DNA of 64,000 nt from Trichuris trichiura. Lineage: Eukaryota > Nematoda > Enoplea > Trichinellida > Trichuridae. Both the position numbers and the translations under genes were made by a program. Below the pieces are notes generated by a model. It worked only from the letters and a program-made list of their open reading frames with translations. It did not search any database and had not been told where the DNA came from. The DNA is taken from assembly GCA_037903355.1 (NCBI GenBank), contig JBAJFE010000042.1, forward strand, positions 3,050,001-3,114,000, in the 5' to 3' direction. Every line of letters starts with the position of its first letter. The first letter of the stretch is position 1. Shown one piece after another: positions 1-10,800 of this stretch.

Positions 1-567
1 TTTGCTTTTCACTTCTACTAAATCTGCAATACAATCGTTCGCAATTGCAGATGTAACTGCAATGGTACGTAGTTTCTAGGAGCAGAATCGTGATCTCGCA
101 TAGTCATTCCTCCGTTAGCGTAAGAGCAAAATAGCCGTCCTGAATTCCAACTTGTGCACTGTGAAGGATGCATTAAAATGTGAGGTTACATGTTTGCACA
201 AGTCTTATCTTCGAACCAAGTACCAGTACGTAAAGTTGTCTTTGTCCTGGGCTGTGCCACTTCCACCTGGGCACCAGGCCAAAACGCACAGGGCAAACTT
301 TACTTCACGCTGTTGATCCTCCATGACGTTGCTTTTCAGAAGTTCCATATGCCTTCTTAACGACACTTAAGGCATTGGCAGCTTTCACTATCGAAACTAT
401 CAACATATTAGGCACAGTCCTTTGTCAGCAGTAACGCCAACTGTAAGAATAGAAATTCTTTTGCAGTTATGTTCTTGAAAGAGTATGCTGAGGCACTCCA
501 GTTGATATCTGTGCGCTTAGTTAATAGAGCGTCGCACATTTTCAGTGTGACTGGTGATCGCATATTA
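1..567. other. No gene recognised
   Basis: No reading frame with recognisable homology and no repeat boundary is visible before the Tigger terminus at 568. It is treated as intergenic flank. Confidence 0.5.
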
Positions 568-766
568 CAGTTAACCTCCGCAAGTTAACTACCCAACAGA
601 TTGGAGAAAACTGGTCAACATAGGAGGTGGTCAATATATGGAAGCTGTGGGTATAAGTGCCTCGGCTGAACAGATTAGTATCTGTACGCGTTTTATTCTG
701 TTGCACAGCATCTGTTGGATTGGCGAGATGCATAAAAATAACATTCTAAAATCAAGCGTAAGTTTC

Positions 767-1466
767 TTAGGGGCTACAATGCTTGCTGAAAAAGGTGTCA
801 ATTCTAGTCTGGTGCTTCTTCTTACTACGAACATAATCGGTAAGCGCGGCCTCCGCGCTAGCTACCCTGCTAAGCATCTCTGAGCATTTTTCAGCAGCAA
901 AACACTCCAGCTGCGCTAATATGCGCCCGACGTCCTCTTCCTTCAGCTTTTGTACCATTTCCGTCTCATTGTCACTTTCCTCTTCTGTGTCGTCTTCTGC
1001 GCTACTTGCTTTTACGCTCATTCCCGCTTCAACTAGTATTGATTGGAAGATTGCTTGTGGGTCGGGTTCAGTAGGTGTCCACGTCGTCATCTATTGCAAC
1101 GAAATCTTCGAAATCTGCTCCTTCAATCTCTGCCTCGCGAGTCGGACTATCATGCTGGAGCTCGACATCATCCCCTTGGTCTCTGACAAATCCAGTTCTC
1201 CTGAAGGACTTCCTTATTGCCTCCAGCTGAGCCTTATTCCAGGAAGAGTTGATCCAAAGTACGGCGTCCAAAGCATTAATGGACACAGCAATCGAAGTTG
1301 CTCCCACAGACGAACTGGTGACTTCTGCCTTGCTGATCACCCACTGCAGAAGCTGGGTCCTGTATTTTGCTTTAAATGTCTTAATTACTCCTTGATCTAG
1401 AGGCTGGGTTTTTGAAGAAGTGTTTGGAACCAGGAACTTTGACGTGACGTTTGTGAGGTGGGTCAA
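767..1466 (-). pseudogene. Tigger transposase, C-terminal half
   Basis: The frame at 1068-1466 opens with the pogo/Tigger motif TSKTQPLDQGVIKTFKAKY, which contains the last catalytic Asp of the DDE domain. An acidic C-terminal region continues in another frame at 767-1090, so a frameshift lies near 1080. The segment carrying the second catalytic Asp should sit between here and 6331; most of it is not readable next to the copia insertion. This is the downstream part of the gene whose N-terminal half is at 6331-6980. It is non-functional. Confidence 0.85.
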
Positions 1467-1656
1467 GCGGGGATGGCTCAGACAGTTATCTAATTACCAA
1501 TAAAATGGGACGTTTCATTCGCTTCATCTGTCGGTCGACAATTCTTACCCAATCCTCGAAGATAGCTGCTGTCATCGAAGCGCGTTTCTTTGATCTCTAG
1601 GTGACAGGGAGGTCGTCAGGCCTCATGTTCCTAAATGCATGGGATTTCACGGATTT

Positions 1657-1835
1657 TGTTAGACTTTTATTTAGCAGAGTAATATAGATAGCGACATAAG
1701 CGTGCGGAGAGTAATGGCGAAGTGAAAGGGGAGTGTAGCTAAGCTGACAAGCAAGGGAAGCAACAACTGAGAGGGGCAAAGGCACAGTAGGCAGCTACGT
1801 GATTAGCAGGCTATGTCTAAGATATAAGCCCAACA
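1657..1835 (-). repeat. copia 3' LTR
   Basis: 179-bp terminal repeat matching 6123-6301, downstream relative to the minus-strand coding direction. It abuts the left copy of the GATTT target duplication. Confidence 0.93.
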
Positions 1836-1847
1836 AACTCCCCCTCG
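1836..1847 (-). promoter_or_regulatory. copia polypurine tract
   Basis: The minus strand reads GAGGGGGAGTT immediately before the 3' LTR, the expected position for the plus-strand primer. Confidence 0.75.
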
Positions 1848-1859
1848 AAGTGGTATCAG

Positions 1860-4800
1860 TCACTGCTTTGATATCACTTCGCTCGTCCCAAGGAGCGTGT
1901 CTCGGAGTGCCTTATGACGGCTTCGATCCATTGGTTTCGTGAAGATGTCAGCCAAGTTCCTTTCACTCGGGAGATAGGCCAGGTGAATCGTGCCATCTTC
2001 GACCTTGTCTCGCACAAAGTGGTACCTTATTGAGATATGCTTGGTTCTATTTTTATCTGTAAGATTCTTCGCATGCGCTATTGCGGCTTGACTGTCGCAC
2101 AACAGTTTTGTTGTTCCGGCAACTAACTTGTGACCCTGTTCAAAACAGTGGAGGAATTCCTTTATCCACGTTACCTCACGCGCGCACTCGCTGAGTGCCA
2201 CATATTCCGCCTCCATAGTACTCAAAGCAGTCATAGTCTGCTTTGCACTTCTCTACACAACGGGAGTACCACATAAGAGAATCACGTAGCCCGTGATGCT
2301 TTTACGGCTTTCTGTGCACGACGCCCAGTCAGCGTCAGAGTACGCTGTTAATTTTTCATTGGATTGTCGAAATGTCAGGCCAAACTCCTTTGTTTCTTTC
2401 AAACAGCGCAACACTCGTTTAGCCAAGTTCCAGTGGCGTTCAGTGAATTTGTTGTTGTATTGTGCTAACTTTCCAACGGCAAAGGAAATGTCTGGTTTTG
2501 TCCTCTGAGCCAGATACAGCAAACCACCGATGAGTTCGCGATAAGGAGCATTTGGCGTGGCGTCGCTAGATTTCCCGTCGTCCGTAAGTAATGGTCGCAC
2601 TTCCATAGGCGTCTCAGCGCCCTTTGCGTTGCACATGCCGAAGCGTCGCAACAGGCGTTCGATATAAGATTCTTGTGATAACTTAACGCTTCCATCATCT
2701 GAATGGCTGAACTTCACTTCCAACATGTACGACACTGTGCCTAAGTGCTTGCATTCAAAGTACTCGCTTAAGAACTGCTTTGCCTTCTTCCTGACGTCAT
2801 CATTTTCTGACAAGAGCAGTATGTCTTCCACATATGTGGCCAGTAGAAGATGCCCTTCGGGCAACTCCATTTTATAAACACACGGTTCCATCGGACTCCG
2901 TTGGAATCCCAATCGTTTCAAACATTCATCAAGGTGTTCGCTCCAACATCGGCCGCTTTGTTTTAATCCATAGTTTCTCAACCTTTTTTGCCCCAGGGAT
3001 CCCCTAGGCCTTGTCAGGGCCCCCCTAGGCCTTGTCAAGGCCCCCCTAATCCTTGTAAGGGATTGGGACAGCGTCCTGCCGCATTATCCTCCAGGGCCCC
3101 CTGGCTTCCAGGGCTCCCCTAAAATCTCCCAGGTCCCCCCAGGGGGGCCCCAGGGCCCACGTTGAGAAACACTGCTTTAATCCATAGATGCTTCTTGACA
3201 ATTTGCAATACATGTGCTCCTTTCCAAATTGAACGAAACCTTCTGGCTGTTCCATATAAATTGTTTCCTTCAATGTTCCGTGGAGATAAGCGTTCTTCAC
3301 GTCGAATTGGTCAAGAAGCCATTTGTTACTTACTCCAAATGCGGTCAGAATTCTTATGATTTCGAAACTTGATACTGGAGCATAGACTTCATCGTAATTT
3401 GTTCCTTCTCGCTGAGAGAAACCCTTAGCGACTAAGCGTGCCCTATACCGCACAACGTCGCCTGCAGCATTAGTCTTCTTCCGGAAAACCCATTTGCACC
3501 CGACTGGCTTCATACCTTTCGGTAATTCTTCGAGTTTCCAGACATTGTGGTCTTTCAGGCTCTCAATTTCTTCTTGCATAGCTCCCAGCCATTCTGAAGC
3601 TTCAGACCCGCTCGTTGCTTCTTGGTAGGAAGCTGGTTCACCTGGGTTCAGCCTAGTGCAGGGCAAACTGTCCATGCGCACTTGATGACATTCCTGAATC
3701 GCCGTCTTACGGCTTCTGAGGGTCATGGGGTGACTTCTAAGGCCATGTTCCTTATTAGAAGGGACCTCACGTCCGCTGGGTGCACTTCTGCAGGTCCTGG
3801 CGGGTTCCGACTCGTTCTCAGTCTCTTCACCCCTTGCGGGAGGCTCTAGTTCACTTCCCATTTCTTCATGAGGTTTGGAAATGAGGTCCGCGTCAGGTTC
3901 CCCCCCTGGAGAGACGAAGCTAATATGATTGCCGTCTTCCGTGCTTGGACCTTTTGGTGGAACTGTTGTCTTTTCAACGAAAACACAGTCTCGTGATTCC
4001 AAGACTTGCTGCAATTCCGGAACCCAAATTCGCCAACCCTTGCCTTTCAGGGCATATCCGACAAGCAGACCTTTGCGTGCTCTCAGATCTAATTTTGAGT
4101 TCCTTTTCTGTGACGGTATGTGGACATAAACGTCGCAGCCGCAAGCCCTAAGATGACGCACACTTGGTTTTCTATTGAACCATAATTCATTGGGCGTCTT
4201 GCTTTGGTTGTGCTTGTTAGTCACCCTATTCCTGACGTAGGCGGCTGTACGTGTCAGCTGTGCCCATGCCGCACGTGGGAGTGCGCATCCACTCATGGCA
4301 CTTCTGACGAGGTCCAACAGTGTTCGGTTCATCCTTTCAGCCACACCATTTTGTTGTGGCGTGTACACCATAGTGCGCTCGTGAACGATGCCTCCATTCA
4401 AACAGAATGCTTCCCAAGCCTTGGAGAAGAATTCTAAGCCGTTATCCGTGCGGATTATCTTCAAGTTTCTACCAGATTGCCTCTCCGCTTCTGACAGCCA
4501 CTGCTTGAATTTGCCCAGCGTGCTTCCCTTATTCTTTAGGAAGTAGACGCTTACATATCGTGTAGCGTCGTCGATAACGGTGAGGATATACCTGGCCTTT
4601 CCGAAGCTACAGACATCCATAGGTCCCATGAGGTCACAGTGCACGAGATCAAGTGGATGTGACTTCACATTTTGTTCGACTGGTTGTCTGAGCCGAAATG
4701 GTACTCGAGACGATTTGCCCTTAAGGCAGTCTTCACAGGGTGACGGTTTGTTTGCGCTGCAGCGTTACCCTCTTACTGCTTTGCATCTCGCCATTTGGAG

Positions 4801-5300
4801 GATGCGTTCTTTGCTTACGTGCATCATCCGTTCGTGCCACTGGTCAATGCTGACTTCGTTGCAATCGGCGACTTGAAAAGATTTCGTCTTCACTTTGGTG
4901 TGCTCAGGCCTAGCTGTAGCTGAGGCGATGCTTCAATCAACAAGTTCCCCTGTAGATCGTAGATGTGGCAACCGCGCTTGTCGAAAACAATTCGCCTATT
5001 ATTTTCCACCATCTGTCGAACTGATAACACGCCGTGTTTGATGCCAGGAACGAACAACGTATTGTGAGCTACGAACTTTTTCAAAAGCCCTTCATTTCGG
5101 GACAATTTCACAGTGACGCTGCCCTTTCCAGCGGCTAATGTCACCGATCCATCAGCAGTGCGCACTTGTGCATTGATGCCTTTACTTTCGTCCAGCTTAG
5201 TGAAATATCGTTCATCTGGGCACATGTGATGTGTCTCGCCTGAATCAATGATCCACCTTTCGGCTGTATCAGCAAGCATAACGCCGCACGACGCTAACAT
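1860..5300 (-). pseudogene. copia Pol (protease, integrase, RT, RNase H)
   Basis: Protease lies at 4890-5300 (active-site WIIDSGETHH; the usual DSGA is DSGE here). Integrase lies in the 3188-4668 frame with its three acids in HCDLMGP, RTDNGLEF and NGVAERMN. RT begins in the same frame (KWVFRKK; DVKNAYLHG) and resumes at 2253-2965 after the MITE; its catalytic box reads YVED instead of YVDD. RNase H follows with YSDADWAS and continues at 1860-2234 (STMEAEYVAL). Breaks lie between protease and integrase (near 4670-4890), at the MITE, and near 2240. The protease and RT substitutions would impair activity on their own. Confidence 0.9.
2969..3174. mobile_element. hAT-like MITE inside the copia RT
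   Basis: A 206-bp GC-rich insert interrupts RT. Its ends are inverted (CATAGTTTCTCAAC left; complement of the right end CAGTGTTTCTCAAC), and it is flanked by TTTTAATC/CTTTAATC, a 7 of 8 match to an 8-bp duplication. Ends starting CA and an 8-bp duplication are typical of hAT elements. A longer 15-bp imperfect duplication (2959-2973/3173-3187) is an alternative reading. A related element with the same TTCTCAAC core is at 41020. Confidence 0.65.
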
Positions 5301-5339
5301 GTTGCATGAATCGCCGTTTGTTGACTTTCCAGCTGTTTG

Positions 5340-6116
5340 CTTGGAACGACCGTCTGCCTTTTTGCTTCTCAGCGCACAGTCCCGCGCAAAGTGCCCCTTT
5401 TTGCCACATTTGGAGCAAGCTATATTGGTTCTAGCTGGCTGCTATTTCTCCACGGGTTTGCCTTCAGCGGCTCTGGCAAACATGGCTTCCGCAGTTCTAC
5501 TGCTGCTTTCGGCTCGCCTTTGCCATTCGGCTATTAGCCTGCGTTTCACTGTTGCGCATGAGAATTCAGACTCCGGAAGATTGCAAATTGACGATACTAC
5601 TACGTCCCAGTCATCGGGGAGTCCACACAAAATAGTCATGGCGAGATCGCCATCGTCGATTCGGTCACCAACGTTCACCAATTCGGAAACGATGCGATTC
5701 ACTTTACCAAGATATGCATCCATACCTGCATGGTTTTCCAGTTTCTCTCCGTACAGTTGTCGCCGTAACTGTAACATTCGCAGTCTGCTATCTTTTGGCG
5801 CGTAAAGCCTTTCCAGTTCCTCCCAGACATCCTTCGGAGAGGTCAGATGCTGAACGTGTTGCTGCTGTTAGTCTCCGATTGCTAAGCAGATCTTCGCAAA
5901 CGCTCTGCTTTGCCGGACTTCGTGCAAGTGCACCTTACTAGGGTCTTCATCGTCCCTGATCGCTTCGCCAGGTTGAACAGCGGACCATAGATCACATTCC
6001 ATCAATACGAGTTTCATCTGGAAACTTCAAGTGGCATAATTAGAGCCGTTTAACTTTTCGATGGGCATGCATTGCACTGACGAGGCATGTTGCGCAGCGG
6101 CTTGTTCTGGGCTCAT
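5340..6116 (-). pseudogene. copia Gag
   Basis: The frame begins at an ATG inside the primer site (6114-6116) and shows the copia Gag start motif KLNGSNYAT. It hits a stop near 6022, consistent with a small deletion. A UBN2-type capsid region continues at 5442-5777 (MLQLRRQLYGEKL; LCGLPDDWD) up to an in-frame TAG near 5440. Beyond the stop a CCHC zinc knuckle is readable at about 5380-5420 (CSKCGKKGHFARDC). Gag would form the virus-like particle and package the RNA. At least two lesions make it non-functional. Confidence 0.85.
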
Positions 6117-6122
6117 AACCAA
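6107..6122 (-). promoter_or_regulatory. Primer binding site, half-tRNA type
   Basis: Directly inside the 5' LTR, the plus strand reads CTGGGCTCATAACC, the anticodon stem-loop sequence of initiator tRNA-Met (anticodon CAT). Drosophila copia is known to prime from an internal cut of this tRNA rather than its 3' CCA end. The gag ATG lies inside the site. Confidence 0.75.
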
Positions 6123-6301
6123 TGTTAGACTTTTATTTAGCAGAGTAATATAGATAGCGACATAAGCGTGCGGAGAGTAATGGCAGAGTGCAAGGGGAGT
6201 GTAACTAAGATGACAAGCAAGGGGAGCAACAACTGAGAGAGGCAAAGGCACAGTAGGCAGCTACGTGATTAGCAGGCTATGTCTAAGATATAAGCCCAAC
6301 A
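6123..6301 (-). repeat. copia 5' LTR
   Basis: 179-bp terminal repeat upstream of gag on the minus strand. Differences from the other LTR cluster in its middle third. It is followed on the plus strand by the right GATTT target duplication. Confidence 0.93.
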
Positions 6302-6330
6302 GATTTACCAATGACCAATGGCTTCAACTT

Positions 6331-6980
6331 CTACCCAGTTGCGCCAGCGCAAAGAAGCACAGTGAAGCGTTCTTTGGTGAGCTGCCCGCTTTTGCATTTG
6401 TTGCCTTTTAGTATAAGGCTTCTATCAGGCATAGCCTTCAGGAACAAGCCGCATTCATCAGCATTGAAAATGTCTTCTTTCTTGAAGCCACTGGAGAAAT
6501 AACGAAACTTCGCGATGAAGTCTTCCAAGACATCGACAGGAACTTCGTTAGATTCACCGCATAAGATTTTCTGAGAAATCATATGACGGAGCTTGAATTT
6601 TTCGAGGCAACCGTTAGGTGCTCAGAAACCTGCCAACCCTAATTCCACGGCGAATCTTCTAGCAAGTTTCTGGATCATTGGGCCACAGATCCGTGCATTA
6701 GCTGCTCTCATTTGCTTAAACCAACTTAACGCTCCTTCACTGACTTGGCCGAATGAGGTTTTCCTCCTTTTTCGCCGCGCGTCTCCATTTTCCTTATAAT
6801 ATCTTTCCAAGTACTCACGCTTACGTCTCTGATGTTGCTAAGGGTAGTCCTGCTGACATGAAACCGTTCCACTGTCTTCCTCTGACTGTTGGTTTCGAGA
6901 AAGTGAATAAGATCCACTTTTTCCTTCAGTGCCGACTCTCTCAATTCTTTTCGCTCGGCCATAGTGCAAACTTTAACCAA
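6331..6980 (-). pseudogene. Tigger transposase, N-terminal half
   Basis: The first frame (6726-6980) has a psq/CENP-B-type helix-turn-helix region with HVSRTTLSNI. After a frameshift near 6730 the CENP-B-like second DNA-binding segment follows (6622-6810, with MRAANARICGPMIQ). Then comes the start of the DDE domain (6331-6582), including IFNADECGLFLKAMP, which holds the first catalytic Asp. The protein would bind the element ends and cut and rejoin DNA in the nucleus. The coding frame is broken by the frameshift, by a stop after the second segment, and by the copia insertion just downstream. Assignment to Tigger rests on motif order and on the TA-flanked inverted repeats around it. Confidence 0.85.
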
Positions 6981-7807
6981 CTTGGCAGCTACTACTGCGT
7001 AAGCCGGACTATCTTTACTTGCGAAGACACGCTAAGGCTACCTGCCGCACGGCTACAGCAAAGCGAATGAACAGGATTAAGACTGACGCGTTTCTTCATA
7101 TTTCACTCCATGGGCAAATGCTGCCGACGCGTAGGTAGGAGGTTATGTAGTTGAGGAAACGCGCAAGCTGCCCTGGCAAGCACGATAAAAGCGTCGTCAA
7201 AGCGACGGAATCGATTCTGTTATCAGGAATCTCCAATGCACGGTAATGAAAAATTTCGCTACGTTGAGTAATAGCACATTGAGGCAATGACGGTTGACAG
7301 CTGCTAGCGACTGATACAGAGCAAACTGAAATGGTCAACTTACAGAGAGCAAATCAGCATTGTGCCCATATACCACGTCACGGCTAAAGCGGTCAACTTC
7401 CTACTTACGGACGTAGTCGATGTACAGAGGTTGTCCTTGCGCCTATTAACGTGCAGACCAACCAAGTGGTCAAAATTCGGTCAACTAAGGTGGCCGACAC
7501 ATAGAGGTGGTCAACTTTGGAGGTTCAACTGTAATTGCAGGCCATGCTGTTCGGTCAACATTTTTGAACTGTTTCGTGGTAAACCTTTGCAGTTTAAGCA
7601 TTGCTTTGCTCTTGGGTAATTGCTGAAACCTTGATCTAATAACGTCAGTTTTGAGGATCTTCGCACGCAGAACTTATGAGCTTTTGAAAGAAACCATTCG
7701 TTCCTATTAGTTCCGTCTACCGATAGCGTTTGTCTGTTGCTTGGCAACGGTAGACAAAGACGAGCTGCCAGCTAGCGCTGCTTAGATGCGCCTGATATTT
7801 CAACGAA

Positions 7808-10800
7808 ATGCACTACACAGAAACAGCCAAAAATACCCGCAACGTCTACACTCTTGTAAGCCGCATTCGTGAATGAGTTTACTCTATTTGTAACGGGCTT
7901 ATTACAGATAAGAAATGGCCAGTTTAATGAAGCAGCACAGTTGCTCAACCGACGATTAAATGTTGATCATGCAGTGACCACATGCATTATTCCACAAAGC
8001 TTCTTAAAATCTTTTACATTTCAGAACCGAGCAGCCCTCTCTTTACTTGGATACTGCTGTGTACAACTTCATAACTTCATCGGGGCTAGCCGCTGTTATT
8101 CACATTTAGTCCTATCTTATCCTCAGTCTGAGCGTTACAGGCAAGCGATTTTATTCCTTCTGTATAAACTCATGCTAAGCATGGTTACAGGTTATACTCA
8201 GCCATGTGTTACTATGAAATTCACATGTTTGATGACGCAGCAAAAGCATGCGGTCATTTAGCAATTCCTGACCTCAATAGTGACATGCATAAGCTAATGG
8301 CTGCCATAAAATATGACATCAATGACTTGCCCAGCTCTAAGGTAAGACTGCGTCATTCTAAATGCATTTTATGAAAATTATTTGTTAGGCATATTTGAGT
8401 CAATGTTCGAACGATGATAAGGACAATGAAATGAACTGGGGTTGCATTTGCTTTAAAGAAGAGAATTTTGAAACCGCATTGCAGCATTTTTTAACAACAG
8501 CGAAACGTGGAGGAAGAACACTGGATCTACTATACGACTTGGCCGTTTGCTATTACAAACTAAAGCAGTATAGCCAAGCCATGCGCTACATTGAAGAAAT
8601 CTGTGAACGGCATGCAGCAGAGTTTCTTCGTAAGCAGCTAGATAGAAATGGTGACGCTTAAGTAACGTTGATTTTGTAGAACCTGATACAAGATTTTCCG
8701 CTGAAGGGACAGAAGTACATTACGCTGGCAATAAGGGAATGTTGCAGCAGTCGGTTTTGATAGAGGCGTTTAATCTGAAAGCAGCTATTGAATTCAAACT
8801 AAAAAACTGTATTTCACCGCGGAAGTCTCATTCCATGCACTCAGTTCTTTGTTTACAGATTTGAATGCGGCACAGGCAATAGCTGACATGCCGCCACGTG
8901 AAGCAACAAGATTAGATGCGATTACACTGCACAACGAAGCTTTAGTAAAGATGGCAAATGAACCCATGGAAGGATTTGCCAAATTGCAGTTCCTTTGTGG
9001 GCAAACCCGTTTTCCGCCGGAGGCGTTAGTCAACCTTCTTTTTGTTTGCTGTAAATATGGAGTAAGTTGTTAAAACGGACCTTGCTGATTTGGAAAAATT
9101 AAAATAAGTCCTTTTCAGTTTCAAGATATCGCGAGTAATATTATGGCAAAAAATTCTGATTTACTATCTGCTTATCTTTCTCAGGTTGGTTCTCAAATGT
9201 TAATCACTTCCATAGGTGCATGTTGTCACGTAATTCACCTGTTTTGGCTCCCTTTCAATCAAGGGCATGTATATGTAAAGCAAGTAGAACGCTATGACAG
9301 TAAAAGCGTCTTGCCACCGTTAACCTTAGAACTGCGTATTTTGAAGTACGAACGTGATTTCATTGCTGCTATCATAATGCAGCCACAATCTCCAGAGGAA
9401 AGTCTTTCAAAAATAGAAACATTGGTTGAGCAGCAAGGTGACATTCTCCAGAGATTGGAAGAACAACTAAGTGCTGCCCAGCAGGCTAATGACGAAGATG
9501 TCAGAAGCAAAATCGCTGAAACTTATAATGAAGCTTTGCAGCTGTACGCTTAAAGTGATGTTTCAATAACCCAAACAACCGTGTTGTAGTTATTTACCTG
9601 TTCTCATGGAGCAAGCCAAGATGTATTGGGATAAAAAAAATTACAGGCAAGTAGAGAAGATTTTTCAACATTCGGCCGACTTTTGCGGGAATTATGATTC
9701 CTGGAAATTGAATGTGGGCCACACACTATTTATGCAGCAAACCAAATACAAAGAAGCTGCTGGGTTTTACGAAACATTAGTGAGGAGAAACTTTGAAAAG
9801 GCAACTGCGCTACTATGACACTTTATCGTACTAATATACCTTTCAATATACACAGATTTTGGATTCAAGTGCTATTGTTTTGGCAAACCTATGCGTCTGT
9901 TACATTCTTATGAATCAGAATGAAGCGGTAGCAGCTGAATATAAACATTTTTAGTTGTTACAATTACTTATGTTCATTAGTTTAGGCTGAAGAGCTCATG
10001 CGGAAAGTGGAGAAAGAAGAAGATAAACTGCTACTTACTGATCCAGATCAACGACTTTTTCACCTGTGCATAATTAACCTCGTTATTGGGTATGAAAATG
10101 GAATTCTTTGTAGCTTGCCTAAGTTCCTGTCATTGGCACGACTTGACTTTATTTATACACTAAATGCGATAGTGTGCGCCCTTAAAGAGCAAAGTTTAAC
10201 AACTGAATGCGTTTAAGTTAATGGTTAAGCAAATGCTAATTATGTAGCTTGCAAGCTTCTGATACTTCATGTACAGTAAAGAACGAAAGAGTCCCGTTAT
10301 GACAGACATTAAAGTTGGGCAACGGGAGCTTTCAGGTGACGTCTGCATCCGTCTTCAGCGAATGGGGAAGAAAGAAAATTTTCAGTTTCACACACTCAAT
10401 ATTTTATACGATCTCCTCAGTCAGGACGAAAATCTGCTTAGCAGAACTAAAATAAATCCTTTCCACATTATTAATCTAAACGTGTTTCTATTTGAGAGAA
10501 GGCATTTACTTTCTCTTTTATAGCAAATTTTACAAACGGTCTGGTGGAGCCCCAATGAACAGTCCCTTATCCCCTGTTCTGGCTGAAATCTGTATGGAAA
10601 GCTTGGAAGCCTTTGAAATTACGCATAGGGATACTATGCCACACCTTCTTAACTGCTAATGTAGATGATATCTCCGTGTCAAAGACAAAAAGAAAGAGCC
10701 ATTTCTAAACTACCTAAGTAACATCTTCTCTAACAAAATTGGGGTCTCCTGTATCAGTGGCCCGCCAGAAGTAGAGGCGGCAACTTCAAAAGCGGTCAAG

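Larger units (their letters stand above)
1657..6301 (-). mobile_element. Ty1/copia LTR retrotransposon inserted in the Tigger element
   Basis: Two 179-bp direct repeats (1657-1835 and 6123-6301) begin TG and end CA. They are flanked by a perfect 5-bp target duplication GATTT (1652-1656 and 6302-6306). On the minus strand the order is LTR, primer site, gag, protease, integrase, reverse transcriptase, RNase H, polypurine tract, LTR; integrase before RT defines Ty1/copia. The LTRs differ at about 7 of 179 positions (roughly 96% identical). The element is dead: gag and pol carry frameshifts and stops, and a MITE interrupts RT. Confidence 0.95.
568..7531 (-). mobile_element. Tigger/pogo-type DNA transposon, split by a copia element
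   Basis: The termini are inverted repeats beginning CAGTT.AACCTCC at 568 and ending GGAGGTTCAACTG at 7531. Each is flanked by TA (566-567 and 7532-7533), the target duplication of Tc1/mariner/pogo elements. Removing the copia insertion and one copy of its target duplication leaves about 2.3 kb, close to normal Tigger length. Coding remnants on the minus strand are a DNA-binding half (6331-6980) and a DDE half (767-1466). Terminal sequence is shared with the small MITEs at 31155, 50081 and 56717. The copy is inactive: the transposase is split and frameshifted. Confidence 0.9.

Noticed and set aside
9143..9346. Continuous reading through 9185-9346 as TTC30 coding sequence
   Set aside because: The IFT70 alignment runs directly from SAYLSQ to RDFIAAI, and splicing 9185-9346 preserves phase. 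The read-through residues have no counterpart.
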